Origin: Halorientalis sp. IM1011
Lineage (GTDB): Archaea; Halobacteriota; Halobacteria; Halobacteriales; Haloarculaceae
Assembly (NCBI RefSeq): GCF_001989615.1
Contig: NZ_CP019068.1
Location: 212,814-276,813, forward strand
Length of the DNA stretch: 64,000 nucleotides
Direction of reading: 5' to 3'
Shown here: one piece after another, positions 8,575 through 17,719 of the stretch
Numbering within the stretch: position 1 is the first letter of the stretch
How the letters are laid out: each line of letters begins with the position of its first letter
Notes under the pieces: model-generated
Told to the model about the DNA's origin: nothing
Databases searched by the model: none
What the model saw: only the letters and a program-made list of their open reading frames with translations
Translations under genes and position numbers: made by a program

Positions 8575-9955
8575 TGAATGTTCACCCCGCCCGCGGTGGG
8601 GCGGGGCTTCGCCCGTCCTCGCAAACGGACGTTCCTGCTTCGACGACACGGCTTGCAGGCACGTCACCGGCGTTTGCCTCGGTGCCCGCAGCGGCCGCAG
8701 TCTCCACAGGCGTGCCTTCGGAGCATCCCACTCCTAGCCGCGCGAGACCACGCTGAAGAATGTTGAGTGCCGCGTTCCAATCCCTGTCCGTCTCGAACCC
8801 ACAACTCGGACAGGAATGTTCACGCATCCACAACTCCTTCTCAACCTCCACACCACACCGGGCGCATTCCTTCGTCGTTCCCGGTGCAGGGACTTGCTTG
8901 ACGTGACACCCGTACAGCTCCGCCTTGTACTCGAGGAGGGTGATGAATTGGCGCCACGCCGCATCCTGCTTGCGACGCGCGTTGTGGGAATCCTCCAGCA
9001 TCTTCTTCACGTCTAAATCCTCGACGAACACAGCGTCATACTCTCGGCAAAGCCACCGGGTGAGCTTGTGCTGGAAGTCGCGGACTTTCCGCTGAATCCT
9101 ACGCTTCTGCTTGGCGACGCGTCTGCGTGCCTTCTCCCAGTTATCCGATCCCTCCACACGGCGGCTTTGCGTCCGCTGGGCCTTCTCGAGTCGCTCGTAC
9201 TCGTCCTCAAGGTCAAGCCGACCAACGCTGAGGCCATCGCTGGTGTGGATGTAGTTCAGGATGCCCAAGTCCACACCCACGCAATCCTCGACATCAATCT
9301 CCTCCACGTCGGGTTTCTCGGGAAGGGCGTCCTCTGGGTAGTCGAGGGCGAAGGAGACGAACCACTCACCCGTCGCCTCCTTCTTCAGTGTCACCTCTTT
9401 CACCACTGCATCGTTGGGAAACGGACGATGTTGGCGGAAGGGGATCCAGCCGATTTTGGCGAGGCGGACGTACCCAGTGTCGGAAGAGCCCCTCTTCTCG
9501 TCAAGGTCGAAGCTCTTCCCGACGTAGGTAATCGAACGGTAGTCCCGTGGTGCCTTCCACTGGAGTTTGCCAACGTTGTAGCCGTTTTCTTTGAGCGCGG
9601 AGAGACCGTGGAGGTTGTGGTGGAAACGGCGGACGGTGGCCTGCATAGCAGTACTGGAGAGCTGCTTCCATTCGGGCCACCTGCTGCGCCAGTCCTTCAC
9701 TTTCTGGTTTTGGTCGTACCGCGTGGGCTTGTCGTCCTCAGGGGCGTTCTCGTAGTCGTGAAGAACGTGGTTGTAGAGTTGGCGGTGGTGGTCAAGATGG
9801 TACTCACACGCTTCCTCGAGCCCTTCTTGCTCGGGGTACGCTTGAAAGCGGTGCGAGTAATCCATCGCTGTATGGCGAATGTGCGACTCTACGGTGTTAA
9901 AAGCTGCCGTGGGTGTCGGCCTTCACCCCCGCCCACGGTGGGGCGGGGTACCCGG
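8575..9955 (-). mobile_element. IS1341-type TnpB element with matching end hairpins
   Basis: A single tnpB gene without tnpA is bounded by near-identical GC-rich hairpins at 8581-8607 and 9922-9949, both containing CCCCGCCCCACCG-N-GGGCGGGG on the reverse strand. On that strand the hairpins are direct copies at the left and right ends. The right-end hairpin overlaps the last codons and stop of tnpB, as expected if an omega-RNA 3' end is encoded there. Exact ends cannot be fixed without an empty-site comparison. Confidence 0.7.
8582..9865 (-). CDS. tnpB: TnpB RNA-guided nuclease (IS200/IS605 accessory protein)
   Basis: 427 residues. RuvC catalytic residues are all present: D199 in CVGVDLGILNY, E282 in VFVEDLDVKK and D362 in TDRDWNAALNI. 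A zinc ribbon uses C334/C337 and C352/C355 (CARCG and CPSCG). The N-terminal region (YSHRFQAYPEQEGLEEACEY) is typical of haloarchaeal IS1341-type proteins. TnpB proteins cut DNA guided by an omega-RNA derived from the element's right end and help the element persist. The last residues are encoded within the end hairpin. No tnpA is seen, so mobility would need a transposase in trans. The gene lies alone between the GMC operon and the gene at 10157. Confidence 0.9.
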   Translation of the reverse strand: MDYSHRFQAYPEQEGLEEACEYHLDHHRQLYNHVLHDYENAPEDDKPTRYDQNQKVKDWRSRWPEWKQLSSTAMQATVRRFHHNLHGLSALKENGYNVGKLQWKAPRDYRSITYVGKSFDLDEKRGSSDTGYVRLAKIGWIPFRQHRPFPNDAVVKEVTLKKEATGEWFVSFALDYPEDALPEKPDVEEIDVEDCVGVDLGILNYIHTSDGLSVGRLDLEDEYERLEKAQRTQSRRVEGSDNWEKARRRVAKQKRRIQRKVRDFQHKLTRWLCREYDAVFVEDLDVKKMLEDSHNARRKQDAAWRQFITLLEYKAELYGCHVKQVPAPGTTKECARCGVEVEKELWMREHSCPSCGFETDRDWNAALNILQRGLARLGVGCSEGTPVETAAAAGTEANAGDVPASRVVEAGTSVCEDGRSPAPPRAG

Positions 9956-10123
9956 CCTCGGTCTCTTTATGGATCCGAATCTGGTCAGTGACTCGCCCCT
10001 GAACGGTGGGCTGCCGCACTGTTACTGCTGGGAGAGGTACGGTTTCCGGTGACTCCAAGAACGACACAGAGAGATCGACGCCAGTCCCGCCGACTCCGTT
10101 CGAAGTTTGGGGCCGGATGGCCC

Positions 10124-10132
10124 TTAATTAAG
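10124..10132 (+). promoter_or_regulatory. TATA element for a leaderless gene
   Basis: TTAATTAAG is centred 29 bases before the ATG at 10157, the spacing seen for leaderless haloarchaeal transcripts. It supports choosing that ATG over the upstream in-frame start. Confidence 0.6.
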
Positions 10133-10156
10133 TGCGTTAGGGTTGAATCCAGCGGT

Positions 10157-10735
10157 ATGGCGACCATTTCGGTCGACGATGAGACGCTCTCTGTCGAGGT
10201 AGTCGCTGCAGAGACCGACTGCAATTACTACATCCGCGTCGAGTATGATGACTCCACAGGCTCGCGACAACGCACCGAATGGCAACTCGAGGTCGATAGC
10301 CGAAGTGAACTCACCGTCGACAGAATCGAACAGATCCTGACCGAGTGGACGAGCAGTCGTGACGATGTTGCATCCCTCACCAGTTTCTCGATCCAGCGAG
10401 TGGACATCGCTCGACGGGGGACATCCACAACGGACGAAGCCAGCAGCGGCACAGCAGACAACCAACCCATCGACCCAGCAACGGCAACGAGTAGGTTCCC
10501 ATATTCACCTGGGGATCGGATTGCTTACTATGTGGACGGGCCCGACAGTACTGTCTATGGGTACACCACTGAAGCGGTTGTAACAGAACTCCCACCGATT
10601 CAGAAACAGAACAGAGAGCCGATCCGTGGCAAGGTCGAAATCGATACTGGGGCAGACACAAAAGTAATCCCGGACGATTGGATAGTCGGACCAGCAGCGG
10701 ACGTAACAGTGGACAAGCCGAATGACCGTCTTTGA
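10157..10735 (+). CDS. Hypothetical protein
   Basis: 192 residues from an ATG placed 29 bases after a good TATA element. The first half is a compact acidic beta-alpha domain (MATISVDDETLSVEVVAAET and VEYDDSTGSRQRTEWQLEVD). The second half, after a Ser/Thr-rich linker at about 100-120, is another beta domain (YSPGDRIAYYVDGPDSTVYG then a barrel-like GKVEIDTGADTKVIPDDWIV) resembling small SH3-like folds. No signal peptide or membrane segment is seen. No family is recognised, and neighbours on both sides are mobile-element parts, so context gives no function. Confidence 0.65.
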   Translation: MATISVDDETLSVEVVAAETDCNYYIRVEYDDSTGSRQRTEWQLEVDSRSELTVDRIEQILTEWTSSRDDVASLTSFSIQRVDIARRGTSTTDEASSGTADNQPIDPATATSRFPYSPGDRIAYYVDGPDSTVYGYTTEAVVTELPPIQKQNREPIRGKVEIDTGADTKVIPDDWIVGPAADVTVDKPNDRL

Positions 10736-10858
10736 CCTCCTTCCCGGCGTAAACGTACGGAATACTGGCGAATGCTAGATGGGCGGGTTCGACCTGCTGT
10801 TCCTCCGGACACGACTCTGTTCCCACGAAATCGACTGGCCGTTCATCTTTGCTGTAGC

Positions 10859-10896
10859 GAGGAAATCCCGCCGTTCACGGCGGGTGAGGAAGTCAC
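10859..10896 (+). repeat. Isolated IS200/IS605-type end hairpin
   Basis: CCCGCCGT-TC-ACGGCGGG at 10867-10884 is a perfect stem preceded by GAGGAAAT and followed by TGAGGAAGTCA. This matches the layout at the right end of the tnpB element at 38551-38578 (stem then GAGGATGTCA). No tnpB is attached, so it is probably a solo end or palindrome-associated miniature element. Confidence 0.55.
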
Positions 10897-10941
10897 CATG
10901 CGGTCACTCAATCCAACCGCGTGAACGGCGCGAAAACTAAG

Positions 10942-10962
10942 TATGTGTAGGACCTACACATA
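10942..10962. promoter_or_regulatory. Palindromic operator of the toxin-antitoxin operon
   Basis: TATGTGTAGG-A-CCTACACATA is a perfect 10+1+10 inverted repeat ending five bases before the antitoxin ATG at 10967. Ribbon-helix-helix antitoxins normally repress their own operon from such sites. Confidence 0.7.
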
Positions 10963-10966
10963 GATA

Positions 10967-11359
10967 ATGGCTGAAGAGAAAACCCGGGTCGATTTCAACG
11001 CCCCGAAGTCCCTCGTCGATCGCGCCGACAGCGTCGTTGAAATCCTCGATATCTCTCGTACCCGCCTCCTCATCAAGGCTCTTGAGGACGAACTTGAGGA
11101 CCTCGCAAACGACGAAGAGTTCCGCCGGCGACTGAGCGACGCCTACTATGAGGGCCGGGTCGACTATGACACCGTCGAAGCAATCCTTGGCCGTGAGGAA
11201 GCGATGCGATTGAAACTCCTCCGGGAGTCGATCGACCGAACGCCTGCCATCCCCAGACTCAAGGATGGCCTCCCGAGTAACGATCCCTTCTACGACGGCA
11301 AAATCTCCGAATGGAGGGACGCAAGCCCGTCTGATTTCGACGATGAGTCACGTCCCTGA
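10967..11359 (+). CDS. Antitoxin with ribbon-helix-helix-like N-terminus
   Basis: 130 residues. The N-terminus (KTRVDFNAPKSLVDRADSVV then EILDISRTRLLIKALEDELE) fits a ribbon-helix-helix DNA-binding unit. The middle (YYEGRVDYDTVEAILGREEA) resembles the helical antitoxin segment that pairs with PIN toxins. It is followed after two bases by a PIN-domain gene and preceded by a perfect palindrome, the standard layout of a type II toxin-antitoxin operon. It should bind and inhibit the PIN protein and repress the operon. Confidence 0.75.
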   Translation: MAEEKTRVDFNAPKSLVDRADSVVEILDISRTRLLIKALEDELEDLANDEEFRRRLSDAYYEGRVDYDTVEAILGREEAMRLKLLRESIDRTPAIPRLKDGLPSNDPFYDGKISEWRDASPSDFDDESRP

Positions 11360-11361
11360 GG

Positions 11362-11946
11362 ATGTCGGAGCGAGCCGTTGCCGTCGTCGATACGAACGTA
11401 CTGTTGAATCTCGCCACACCGGTCGTTGACGGCCGACCACAGGCACCCTCGGGCGGGGACCCACTCAAGGCACTCCTCACCGCGTACGACGTCCACACTC
11501 CCGCAAGCGTCCTCGGTGAGGTCACCGACGCGACAGGGAGCGATGACCTCCTCGCGGCAGCTGCCGAACTGGTGCTCCAAGCAGCCCGCCATCTTACGAC
11601 GCACGATGTCGACAACCGAGCTGATGGGCCACTCGATTACGGGCTTGATCCCGGGGAATCCGACTGCATCTGGCTGGCCAACGAACTGGACGCAGACGTC
11701 TTCATCACCGATGAATTCAATACGACGAATTATTTGCTCGTCACCCTCGCGCTCGACGACCGGAATATTCTCTTCACGACACCGCACATCCTCTGCACGT
11801 TCGCAACTCACGGGATTCTACCCGAGGAATACATCGACGCAGCGCTCACGTACTACGTTGAAACCAAAGGCTGGGATGCACAGTATGTGGTCCAGTTGCG
11901 CCAGCAGTATCTCGATACATCAGACGAGAGCATCCATCGAGAGTGA
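11362..11946 (+). CDS. PIN-domain toxin (VapC-like ribonuclease)
   Basis: 194 residues. Acidic active-site residues of the PIN fold are visible in VAVVDTNVLLNLA (near residue 9), in the PASVLGEV segment, in DPGESDCIWLA and in ADVFITDEFNT. This order matches metal-dependent PIN ribonucleases. It is longer than a minimal VapC (about 130 residues), with an extra C-terminal helix region (EEYIDAALTYYVETKGWDAQ). It lies two bases downstream of the antitoxin and shares its promoter. Expected action is cleavage of RNA unless bound by the antitoxin. Confidence 0.8.
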   Translation: MSERAVAVVDTNVLLNLATPVVDGRPQAPSGGDPLKALLTAYDVHTPASVLGEVTDATGSDDLLAAAAELVLQAARHLTTHDVDNRADGPLDYGLDPGESDCIWLANELDADVFITDEFNTTNYLLVTLALDDRNILFTTPHILCTFATHGILPEEYIDAALTYYVETKGWDAQYVVQLRQQYLDTSDESIHRE

Positions 11947-12109
11947 TTTTCGCTGTTGAATCCACCGTCTGCGTCGAGGCACACGGGGAGGCGCTGTACG
12001 AGATGCGAGCTGTCGATCAAGGTGCCTTTGAGTCGCATCGGTCGACGTCCGTTACCCGATAGCACCGCTCTTACCAGCAGAACTAGTCTTCCTGATTGAA
12101 TGCCTCCAC

Positions 12110-15070
12110 TCACGCAACCATACCCGTTCGCACGATATCGATGAGGTCATCGCGCGTCAGCGGATCGATTTCGACGCGCTCCCCTTCAGCAGTGTAGAAG
12201 ATACTGGTCGTAACATCTCGATCGGGATACGACGCACTCACGACGTGGTAGTAGACACTCAGCTGCTTGCGATACTCCGGTTGGCCATGACGGCCCCGAT
12301 CCGTTTTGTAATCGATGATCTCGACCGTCTCGTCCCGCACGTGAATCAGGTCGACTGTCCCCGACACCGTAACCCGGTCGCCGTCCACGGTCAGTGGCAG
12401 ATAGGCGTCTTCCTCGACCAATAACTCGCCTTCGAGGGACTCGAGGAATTCCTGCACATGGTGGAAGTCCTCTTCAGCACCGGAGTCTACAGACTCACCG
12501 AGCGCATACGCCTCGGCGAAGTCGTGGACGCGGTTCCCGAATTCGGTTCCCTTGCCGTCGGTGACGTCCTCGAAGACATCACCCTGCATCAGCGTGTGTG
12601 GCGTGTGGCCAACCGGTCCATCCGGTGTCGGAATCGTCGCACCCAATGTCGTCTGTTCGTAGCCTGTCGGTGATTCTTCGACCAACGCCGGTTCGTAGGC
12701 TTCGACCCCGACGTCGAGTTCTTCGAGGAACTGGTTTGGCTTGTCGCCGCCCGCAAAGATGACGTGGTTTTTCGCTCGCGTCGTCGCCACATAGAGTAGC
12801 CGCCGTTCTTCGTCGTAGTTGTCGGGCAGACACCGGCGGAGGATCTGCAGACGCCAGTTATCGTAGACGTGGGCCTGGCCGTGATCGGCGGCAAAGATGT
12901 CGTGCTGGCGAAGACCGATCGATTCGTCGTAGGTGATCGTCCCACCGCCTCGTCGCCGGGGCGGGAACTTCCCGTCGTTCATGTTCGCGAGGATAACGAT
13001 GGGATACTCCGTCCCTTTCGCGCCGTGGATCGTCTGGACGGTCACCGAATCGTCGCCGGCACTCGTACTGATCTCGTGTTCGCTACCCGCCTCGATCCCG
13101 CGTTCGATATGGCGAATGAGATCGCCGGTAGTGAGCGTCGTCGTCTCGTGGATCGACTGGATCGTGTCCAGCAGGACGTCCGCATACGCCCCCTGCATCC
13201 CATAGCGATCGAACACCCGGCGGGCGACTGCGCCGACGCTCTGCAGTTCAGCCAGGGCGTCCCGGAAGTCACACATTGCCCCGGGGCGGGCCACGTCTCC
13301 GTCGAGTATCGCGTCGATCTCGTCGAGCGTGTACCCAGCGCGTTCGAGAACGACCGCCCAGCCACGGTCGCTGTCGTATTCGAGGATGCGAAGCCAGGCG
13401 AGAAGGAGTTTCGCCTCGTCCGAGCGGAAGAGTTCGACGCCGCCGTCGTACGAGACCGGCAGGTCGTGCTCGCGAGCAATCTCCAAGAGTTCCCGACCGT
13501 AATCACGGGTCCGTGTGAGGATCGTAATGTCCTCGTGGCGCGGCGGCCGTCTGGTGCCAGCCTCGTCTTCGACGGCATACTCCTCGTTGTCGACGATTGC
13601 CTGAACTTTCGTGAGGACACTCTCGTGTTCGTCCTCGTGCGTGTAGCCCTCGATCCGTGTATTGTCAAACGCCGCATTGGCATCCAGTTCGACGATTTCC
13701 TCACGGATCGCGTCCGCGTCGACGTCGTCGGATTTGGCGGCCGGCGTGACGAGCGTCTCCGGGGCGAACTCGAGGATGGTCTCGGTCGAGCGGTAGTTCT
13801 CGGTCAGTTCGACGCGGTCGACGTCCGGGACGCCGAACGAAACGCGCTCACGGTCGTCGTTCAGATCGGCCCGGAAGCGCTCGAATCGCGTCTCGAAGTC
13901 GGTGATATTCTCGACGGCGGCGTACTGGAAAGAGTAGATGCTCTGTTTCCAGTCACCGACGACACAGATATTGTCGGTGCCGGCCATCAGCAAGGCGAGT
14001 TTGAACTGGATCTCGCTGGTGTCCTGGAACTCGTCGATCATCACGTACTCGAAGGCCGTCTCCTCCCGGACCCGGTCCTCCGCACAGAGCAGGACGAACG
14101 CGAACAACTGGAGGAAGGCGAAGTTCAGGTAGTTCCGGCCGAGGGCGAATTCGAGATACTCGAAGTAGATATCGTGGACGAACTGCTTCAGCTCGGCCCG
14201 GTCTTCCTCGAAGGCCGCCCGGGCCCACGCTGCATCGATCTGTTTCGTTCCACGCCCGCCACGAATCTCGTCTTTGCTGGGGGCATCGCTCCGGTAGCAA
14301 GCGTTTTTGTCGTAGCTGCCCAGTTGTTTCCGCAGCCGTGACTGCCTGCTACCCCCGCCCTGTGGGGCGTTGGCTGTCGCGAAGCGGTCCTCGAAGCGGT
14401 CGAAATCTCCTTCGAGTCGAGCCTCGCCATCGCGATACCAACCCTCGGCCGTGGGGAAGATCCCCTTCGCTGCGAGCTGTTTGGTCAGATCGAGCAATTC
14501 GGTGGGGTCGTCGACGACCCGGAACAGATCGCGGTGTTCGGGATGGTCGGCACGGAAGCGGTCGTAGAACTCCCGGAAGTGGGCCTCTTCGACGAGGTCG
14601 TCGTCGAGAATCGTCGTCGAGCCCGTAATCCGATCGTCGATCCCGAGATGGGTGGGCGCGCCGTAGCCATGTGTATCCAGCAGGTCGTGACAGCGAGAGT
14701 GGAACGTCTGGATCGGCGCGTCCGCGAGTTCGCGGATACCGTACGACGAGTGGGAGACGATCCGTTCCTTCATCTCCGTCGCGGCACTCTCGGTGAACGT
14801 CGCCAGCAAGACGTCGTCGGGTTCGACGTCGGCGTCGTCGAGGATCGTGGCGTACCGCCGCGTGACGGTGAAGGTCTTGCCTGTCCCGGCGCCGGCGTCG
14901 ACGAGATAGCATCCGTCCGTGTTGTCGATCAGGTACTGCTGGTCGTCGTTGGGAGACGGCCCCGACGCCGTTTCCGACGCAAATTCTGATTCGGGCCGAG
15001 AGTCTGCGTCGGCGCCCGTCTCAGCTCCGGGCTCGACCTCGGATCCGAGATCGGGGTCAGGCTCAGACAT
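12110..15070 (-). CDS. UvrD/AddA-like helicase-nuclease
   Basis: 986 residues. It shows superfamily 1 helicase motifs in order: Walker A DAGAGTGKTFTVTRRYA (about 70), motif II DEFQDTSEIQFKLALL (about 345), VGDWKQSIYSFQYA, HGAKGTEYPIVILANM and RLLYVATTRAKNHVIFAGG. A C-terminal PD-(D/E)XK nuclease contains VEIIDYKTDRGRHGQPEYRK. The domain order matches bacterial AddA/RecB. The ATG at 15070 gives the acidic start MSEPDPD; the frame upstream is not protein-like. The gene overlaps the upstream partner by eight bases, so the two are probably translated together. It should process double-stranded DNA ends for recombination or destroy invading DNA. Confidence 0.88.
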   Translation of the reverse strand: MSEPDPDLGSEVEPGAETGADADSRPESEFASETASGPSPNDDQQYLIDNTDGCYLVDAGAGTGKTFTVTRRYATILDDADVEPDDVLLATFTESAATEMKERIVSHSSYGIRELADAPIQTFHSRCHDLLDTHGYGAPTHLGIDDRITGSTTILDDDLVEEAHFREFYDRFRADHPEHRDLFRVVDDPTELLDLTKQLAAKGIFPTAEGWYRDGEARLEGDFDRFEDRFATANAPQGGGSRQSRLRKQLGSYDKNACYRSDAPSKDEIRGGRGTKQIDAAWARAAFEEDRAELKQFVHDIYFEYLEFALGRNYLNFAFLQLFAFVLLCAEDRVREETAFEYVMIDEFQDTSEIQFKLALLMAGTDNICVVGDWKQSIYSFQYAAVENITDFETRFERFRADLNDDRERVSFGVPDVDRVELTENYRSTETILEFAPETLVTPAAKSDDVDADAIREEIVELDANAAFDNTRIEGYTHEDEHESVLTKVQAIVDNEEYAVEDEAGTRRPPRHEDITILTRTRDYGRELLEIAREHDLPVSYDGGVELFRSDEAKLLLAWLRILEYDSDRGWAVVLERAGYTLDEIDAILDGDVARPGAMCDFRDALAELQSVGAVARRVFDRYGMQGAYADVLLDTIQSIHETTTLTTGDLIRHIERGIEAGSEHEISTSAGDDSVTVQTIHGAKGTEYPIVILANMNDGKFPPRRRGGGTITYDESIGLRQHDIFAADHGQAHVYDNWRLQILRRCLPDNYDEERRLLYVATTRAKNHVIFAGGDKPNQFLEELDVGVEAYEPALVEESPTGYEQTTLGATIPTPDGPVGHTPHTLMQGDVFEDVTDGKGTEFGNRVHDFAEAYALGESVDSGAEEDFHHVQEFLESLEGELLVEEDAYLPLTVDGDRVTVSGTVDLIHVRDETVEIIDYKTDRGRHGQPEYRKQLSVYYHVVSASYPDRDVTTSIFYTAEGERVEIDPLTRDDLIDIVRTGMVA

Positions 15071-17654
15071 CTTCACCCTCCAGGAGCATGTCGCGATGAT
15101 CCACACGCCGGTAGTTCGGTTCGCCGCCCGGTCCCTCGACGGGGAACCGTTCCTCACCCCGACGATAGCGATTCAGCGTCTCGCGTTGCTCGCGAACGAA
15201 CGCCTCGAACTGATCGAGATCCTCTCGGAAGAACGCCCGCTTGCGAACGCCGTTGAGTGCGCGGATCGCCTGATCACAGCCCTTCGCGGGATCTCCAACG
15301 TCCGCCGAGACGGCTGCATCGACGGCACTCTCGAACGACGCGGCGAACGCCGAAGCACGGAGTTCCTCCCTGTCGGTCGTCTCGGGGAAGGACTGCTGGC
15401 CCATAATGTCGCTGTAGGCCTCGAAGCCAAGATCCTCGAAGGTCTCGACACAGTCGTTGTATCCATCCAGCAAGACCTCGTAGGCGTCCCGCGAGGCGAC
15501 GAATTCGTCGAACGTAACGGGATGGTAGGTGACCGTCGTCAGCATTTCGTCGAGACTGGCGTCGCCGGTCACGAGGTCGTCCAGTGCATCGATGAAGTGG
15601 AAGAAGGTGAATTCGAGGCGCTGGTCGGACCGGATGGTCCGCCAGTGGGCGAGATACAGCAGCGCCTGGAAGTTCGGCGTGTCCGCAGGTGGGTCCATAG
15701 TTGCCTGTTTGACGACGTCCCGCTCGGATTTCTGCGAGCCGCTTTTGTAATCCAGCAGGTGGGCTGGCCCCTGGACGAGGTCGATCATCCCCTTGATCCC
15801 GAGTGTATCGTTCTCGAACCAGCGTTCGGTGACCGGTGACTCGACCGTGAGGTCGAGGCGTGTGGCGACGACGTTCTCGCCCCAGCCCGACGTCGGCGTG
15901 AGGACCGTCTCCGTCGGTGGCGGGTTCTCGTCGAGATACGTGACGATCGTTTCGAGCCCCGTCCGGTATTTCGTCTCGCGGAGCTCGCGGTCCTCGTCGG
16001 CATAGTATGGCTGAACGTCCGAGAGCATGTACTCGACGAGATCGTCGATGACGGCTCCATCGATCGCCTCGGGATGGGTCGCATACACCTCTGCGAAATC
16101 GTGAAAGAGCGTCCCCTCGGTGAAGTAATCCTGATCCGGGGAGTCGACGAGGCGACCGAAGAGATGATCGCGGGGGGAGTTGACGAGCGTATTGAGCGTC
16201 GACTGGCTCAGCCGGTCGACTGTGTCAGGTTCGACGGCCGTGGGGTCGCGGTCGAAGCCCTCACCGGTACCATCGAAGGTTCTCGTATGGTCGACACACT
16301 CGAAGTCGGTGAACCGCTCGACGTCGTCGAGGAGTTCGTGGAAGTAGAGACATGGTGTGACGGGATCACCACCGGCGGTGTCCTGGACCAGGTAATAGCG
16401 CTCCACGCCGTTCTGCAGCAGGCGCTGGAAGCTCGAGAGGTAGCGGTCGAACTGGGCGTCGCGATCGACCCACGGCCGTCGTGGGGCCGAATGCGTCCAG
16501 CTCTCGTCCAGGCCGATGTAGAACACGAGGGGGCGGTCGACGTGGCCCGCTGCTTTCGCGTCGGCGAGCAGTACGCCCTCGTTCTCGCGGTCGACCGGCA
16601 CCTCGTAGGTCTGGAGATAGAAGGCCAGGTCGTCCACCCGGTCGGCCGTGACGGGTTTGGCTGTGAGCCCGAGTTCGTCGAGTTCCGTCTCGAAGGCTGT
16701 GAGATCGGTCCCGAGTCGCTCCTCGACGGCGGTGAGTGCCTCGCCGAAGGTCTGTCCCTCGAGTGTAGCCGCAAAGTCAACCAGCCAGTCCAGATCGGGA
16801 CTCTCCATGTCGAGATCCCGAAGTCGTTTCTGATCGTGTTCGACGGGAACGTCGATTCCGAGTCGGGCACAGAGCGGGCGGACATCCTGGACTGTCGTAT
16901 TCTGACCCGCCTGCCCCAGTCTGAGCAGGCCCACGAACGCACGATTGGCCGGTTCGTCAGCAAAGCCCGGTCCACCGTAGAACGGAATGTCCGCGGCTTC
17001 GAGTGCCGATTCGACGAGCGAGGCGTAATGACTCGACCCGTCGAGGACGACCGCGATACGACCGGCCGAATCCCCGTCGATCGCTTCCAGCAGTGCGTCG
17101 ACAAGGGCCGCCGATGAGTCGAAGACGTGGAACGGTGGCAGCCCGAAGGCGTCGTCCGTGAAGAGATCGACGGTGGTGTAGTCGTCGGGGAGGATACTCC
17201 GTTCGAGCGGCGTGAACTCCTCGGGCCCGACCACAGCGAGTGACTGGTCGGAATCGATCGTGTAATCCGTGAGTTTGCGGGAGGTCGTCTGGAGGGGGCG
17301 CATGTACTCGACGGCGTCCTGTGTCGGGGTATCGGCGTAGGCGTCGTAGTCCAGAATTGCGTCGATCGACGCCTGGTGCTCCCAGCACTGGAGGATGTTC
17401 CCGACGGAGTAGGCACACGATTTCCAGTCGAGATCAGTTTGCTCTATCAGTTCGAGGAAGGCGATCCGATCCTCAGCCTGCTCCCGTCGGCCCGCGGCAA
17501 CCCGTCGTGGTGTGGTCGCGAACGTTCCCAGGTGGGGACGATCCAGCCGGCGGTTAAGCGCGCTAGCGAGCGGTGCATCGGGGACGAGTACGAGATCGTG
17601 GTTTGCGACATCGGTGTAGATATCGTCGATTTGTCGAGCCCGCTGAATTGGCAC
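15063..17654 (-). CDS. AddB-like PD-(D/E)XK nuclease subunit
   Basis: 863 residues from a GTG at 17654. The N-terminal half resembles a helicase fold that has lost its Walker A (LVLVPDAPLASALNRRLDRP), as in AddB. The C-terminal nuclease is intact: GTLFHDFAEVYATHPEA, GIKGMIDLVQGPAHLLDYKS and NFQALLYLAHW give the D...DXK core of the RecB nuclease family. No four-cysteine iron-sulphur cluster typical of bacterial AddB is evident. It is encoded immediately upstream of the AddA-like gene with an eight-base overlap. The pair is therefore an archaeal AddAB-like machine in which both subunits carry a nuclease. Confidence 0.8.
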   Translation of the reverse strand: MPIQRARQIDDIYTDVANHDLVLVPDAPLASALNRRLDRPHLGTFATTPRRVAAGRREQAEDRIAFLELIEQTDLDWKSCAYSVGNILQCWEHQASIDAILDYDAYADTPTQDAVEYMRPLQTTSRKLTDYTIDSDQSLAVVGPEEFTPLERSILPDDYTTVDLFTDDAFGLPPFHVFDSSAALVDALLEAIDGDSAGRIAVVLDGSSHYASLVESALEAADIPFYGGPGFADEPANRAFVGLLRLGQAGQNTTVQDVRPLCARLGIDVPVEHDQKRLRDLDMESPDLDWLVDFAATLEGQTFGEALTAVEERLGTDLTAFETELDELGLTAKPVTADRVDDLAFYLQTYEVPVDRENEGVLLADAKAAGHVDRPLVFYIGLDESWTHSAPRRPWVDRDAQFDRYLSSFQRLLQNGVERYYLVQDTAGGDPVTPCLYFHELLDDVERFTDFECVDHTRTFDGTGEGFDRDPTAVEPDTVDRLSQSTLNTLVNSPRDHLFGRLVDSPDQDYFTEGTLFHDFAEVYATHPEAIDGAVIDDLVEYMLSDVQPYYADEDRELRETKYRTGLETIVTYLDENPPPTETVLTPTSGWGENVVATRLDLTVESPVTERWFENDTLGIKGMIDLVQGPAHLLDYKSGSQKSERDVVKQATMDPPADTPNFQALLYLAHWRTIRSDQRLEFTFFHFIDALDDLVTGDASLDEMLTTVTYHPVTFDEFVASRDAYEVLLDGYNDCVETFEDLGFEAYSDIMGQQSFPETTDREELRASAFAASFESAVDAAVSADVGDPAKGCDQAIRALNGVRKRAFFREDLDQFEAFVREQRETLNRYRRGEERFPVEGPGGEPNYRRVDHRDMLLEGEDV

Positions 17655-17719
17655 AGCGGAAAGATGTAAGGCCAGTCGATAAATGTTGGGCGGTGTTTGG
17701 CAGGCTGAACCGGGTGGAG

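Noticed and set aside
6639..8624. Long minus-strand open frame of 661 codons
   Set aside because: Lies fully opposite the GMC oxidoreductase, whose motifs are unmistakable; such antisense frames are common in GC-rich haloarchaeal DNA.
9068..9991. Plus-strand open frame of 307 codons
   Set aside because: Opposite the TnpB gene and its left-end hairpin; no recognisable domain.
12869..14341. Plus-strand open frame of 490 codons
   Set aside because: Antisense to the AddA-like helicase, which carries all helicase motifs.
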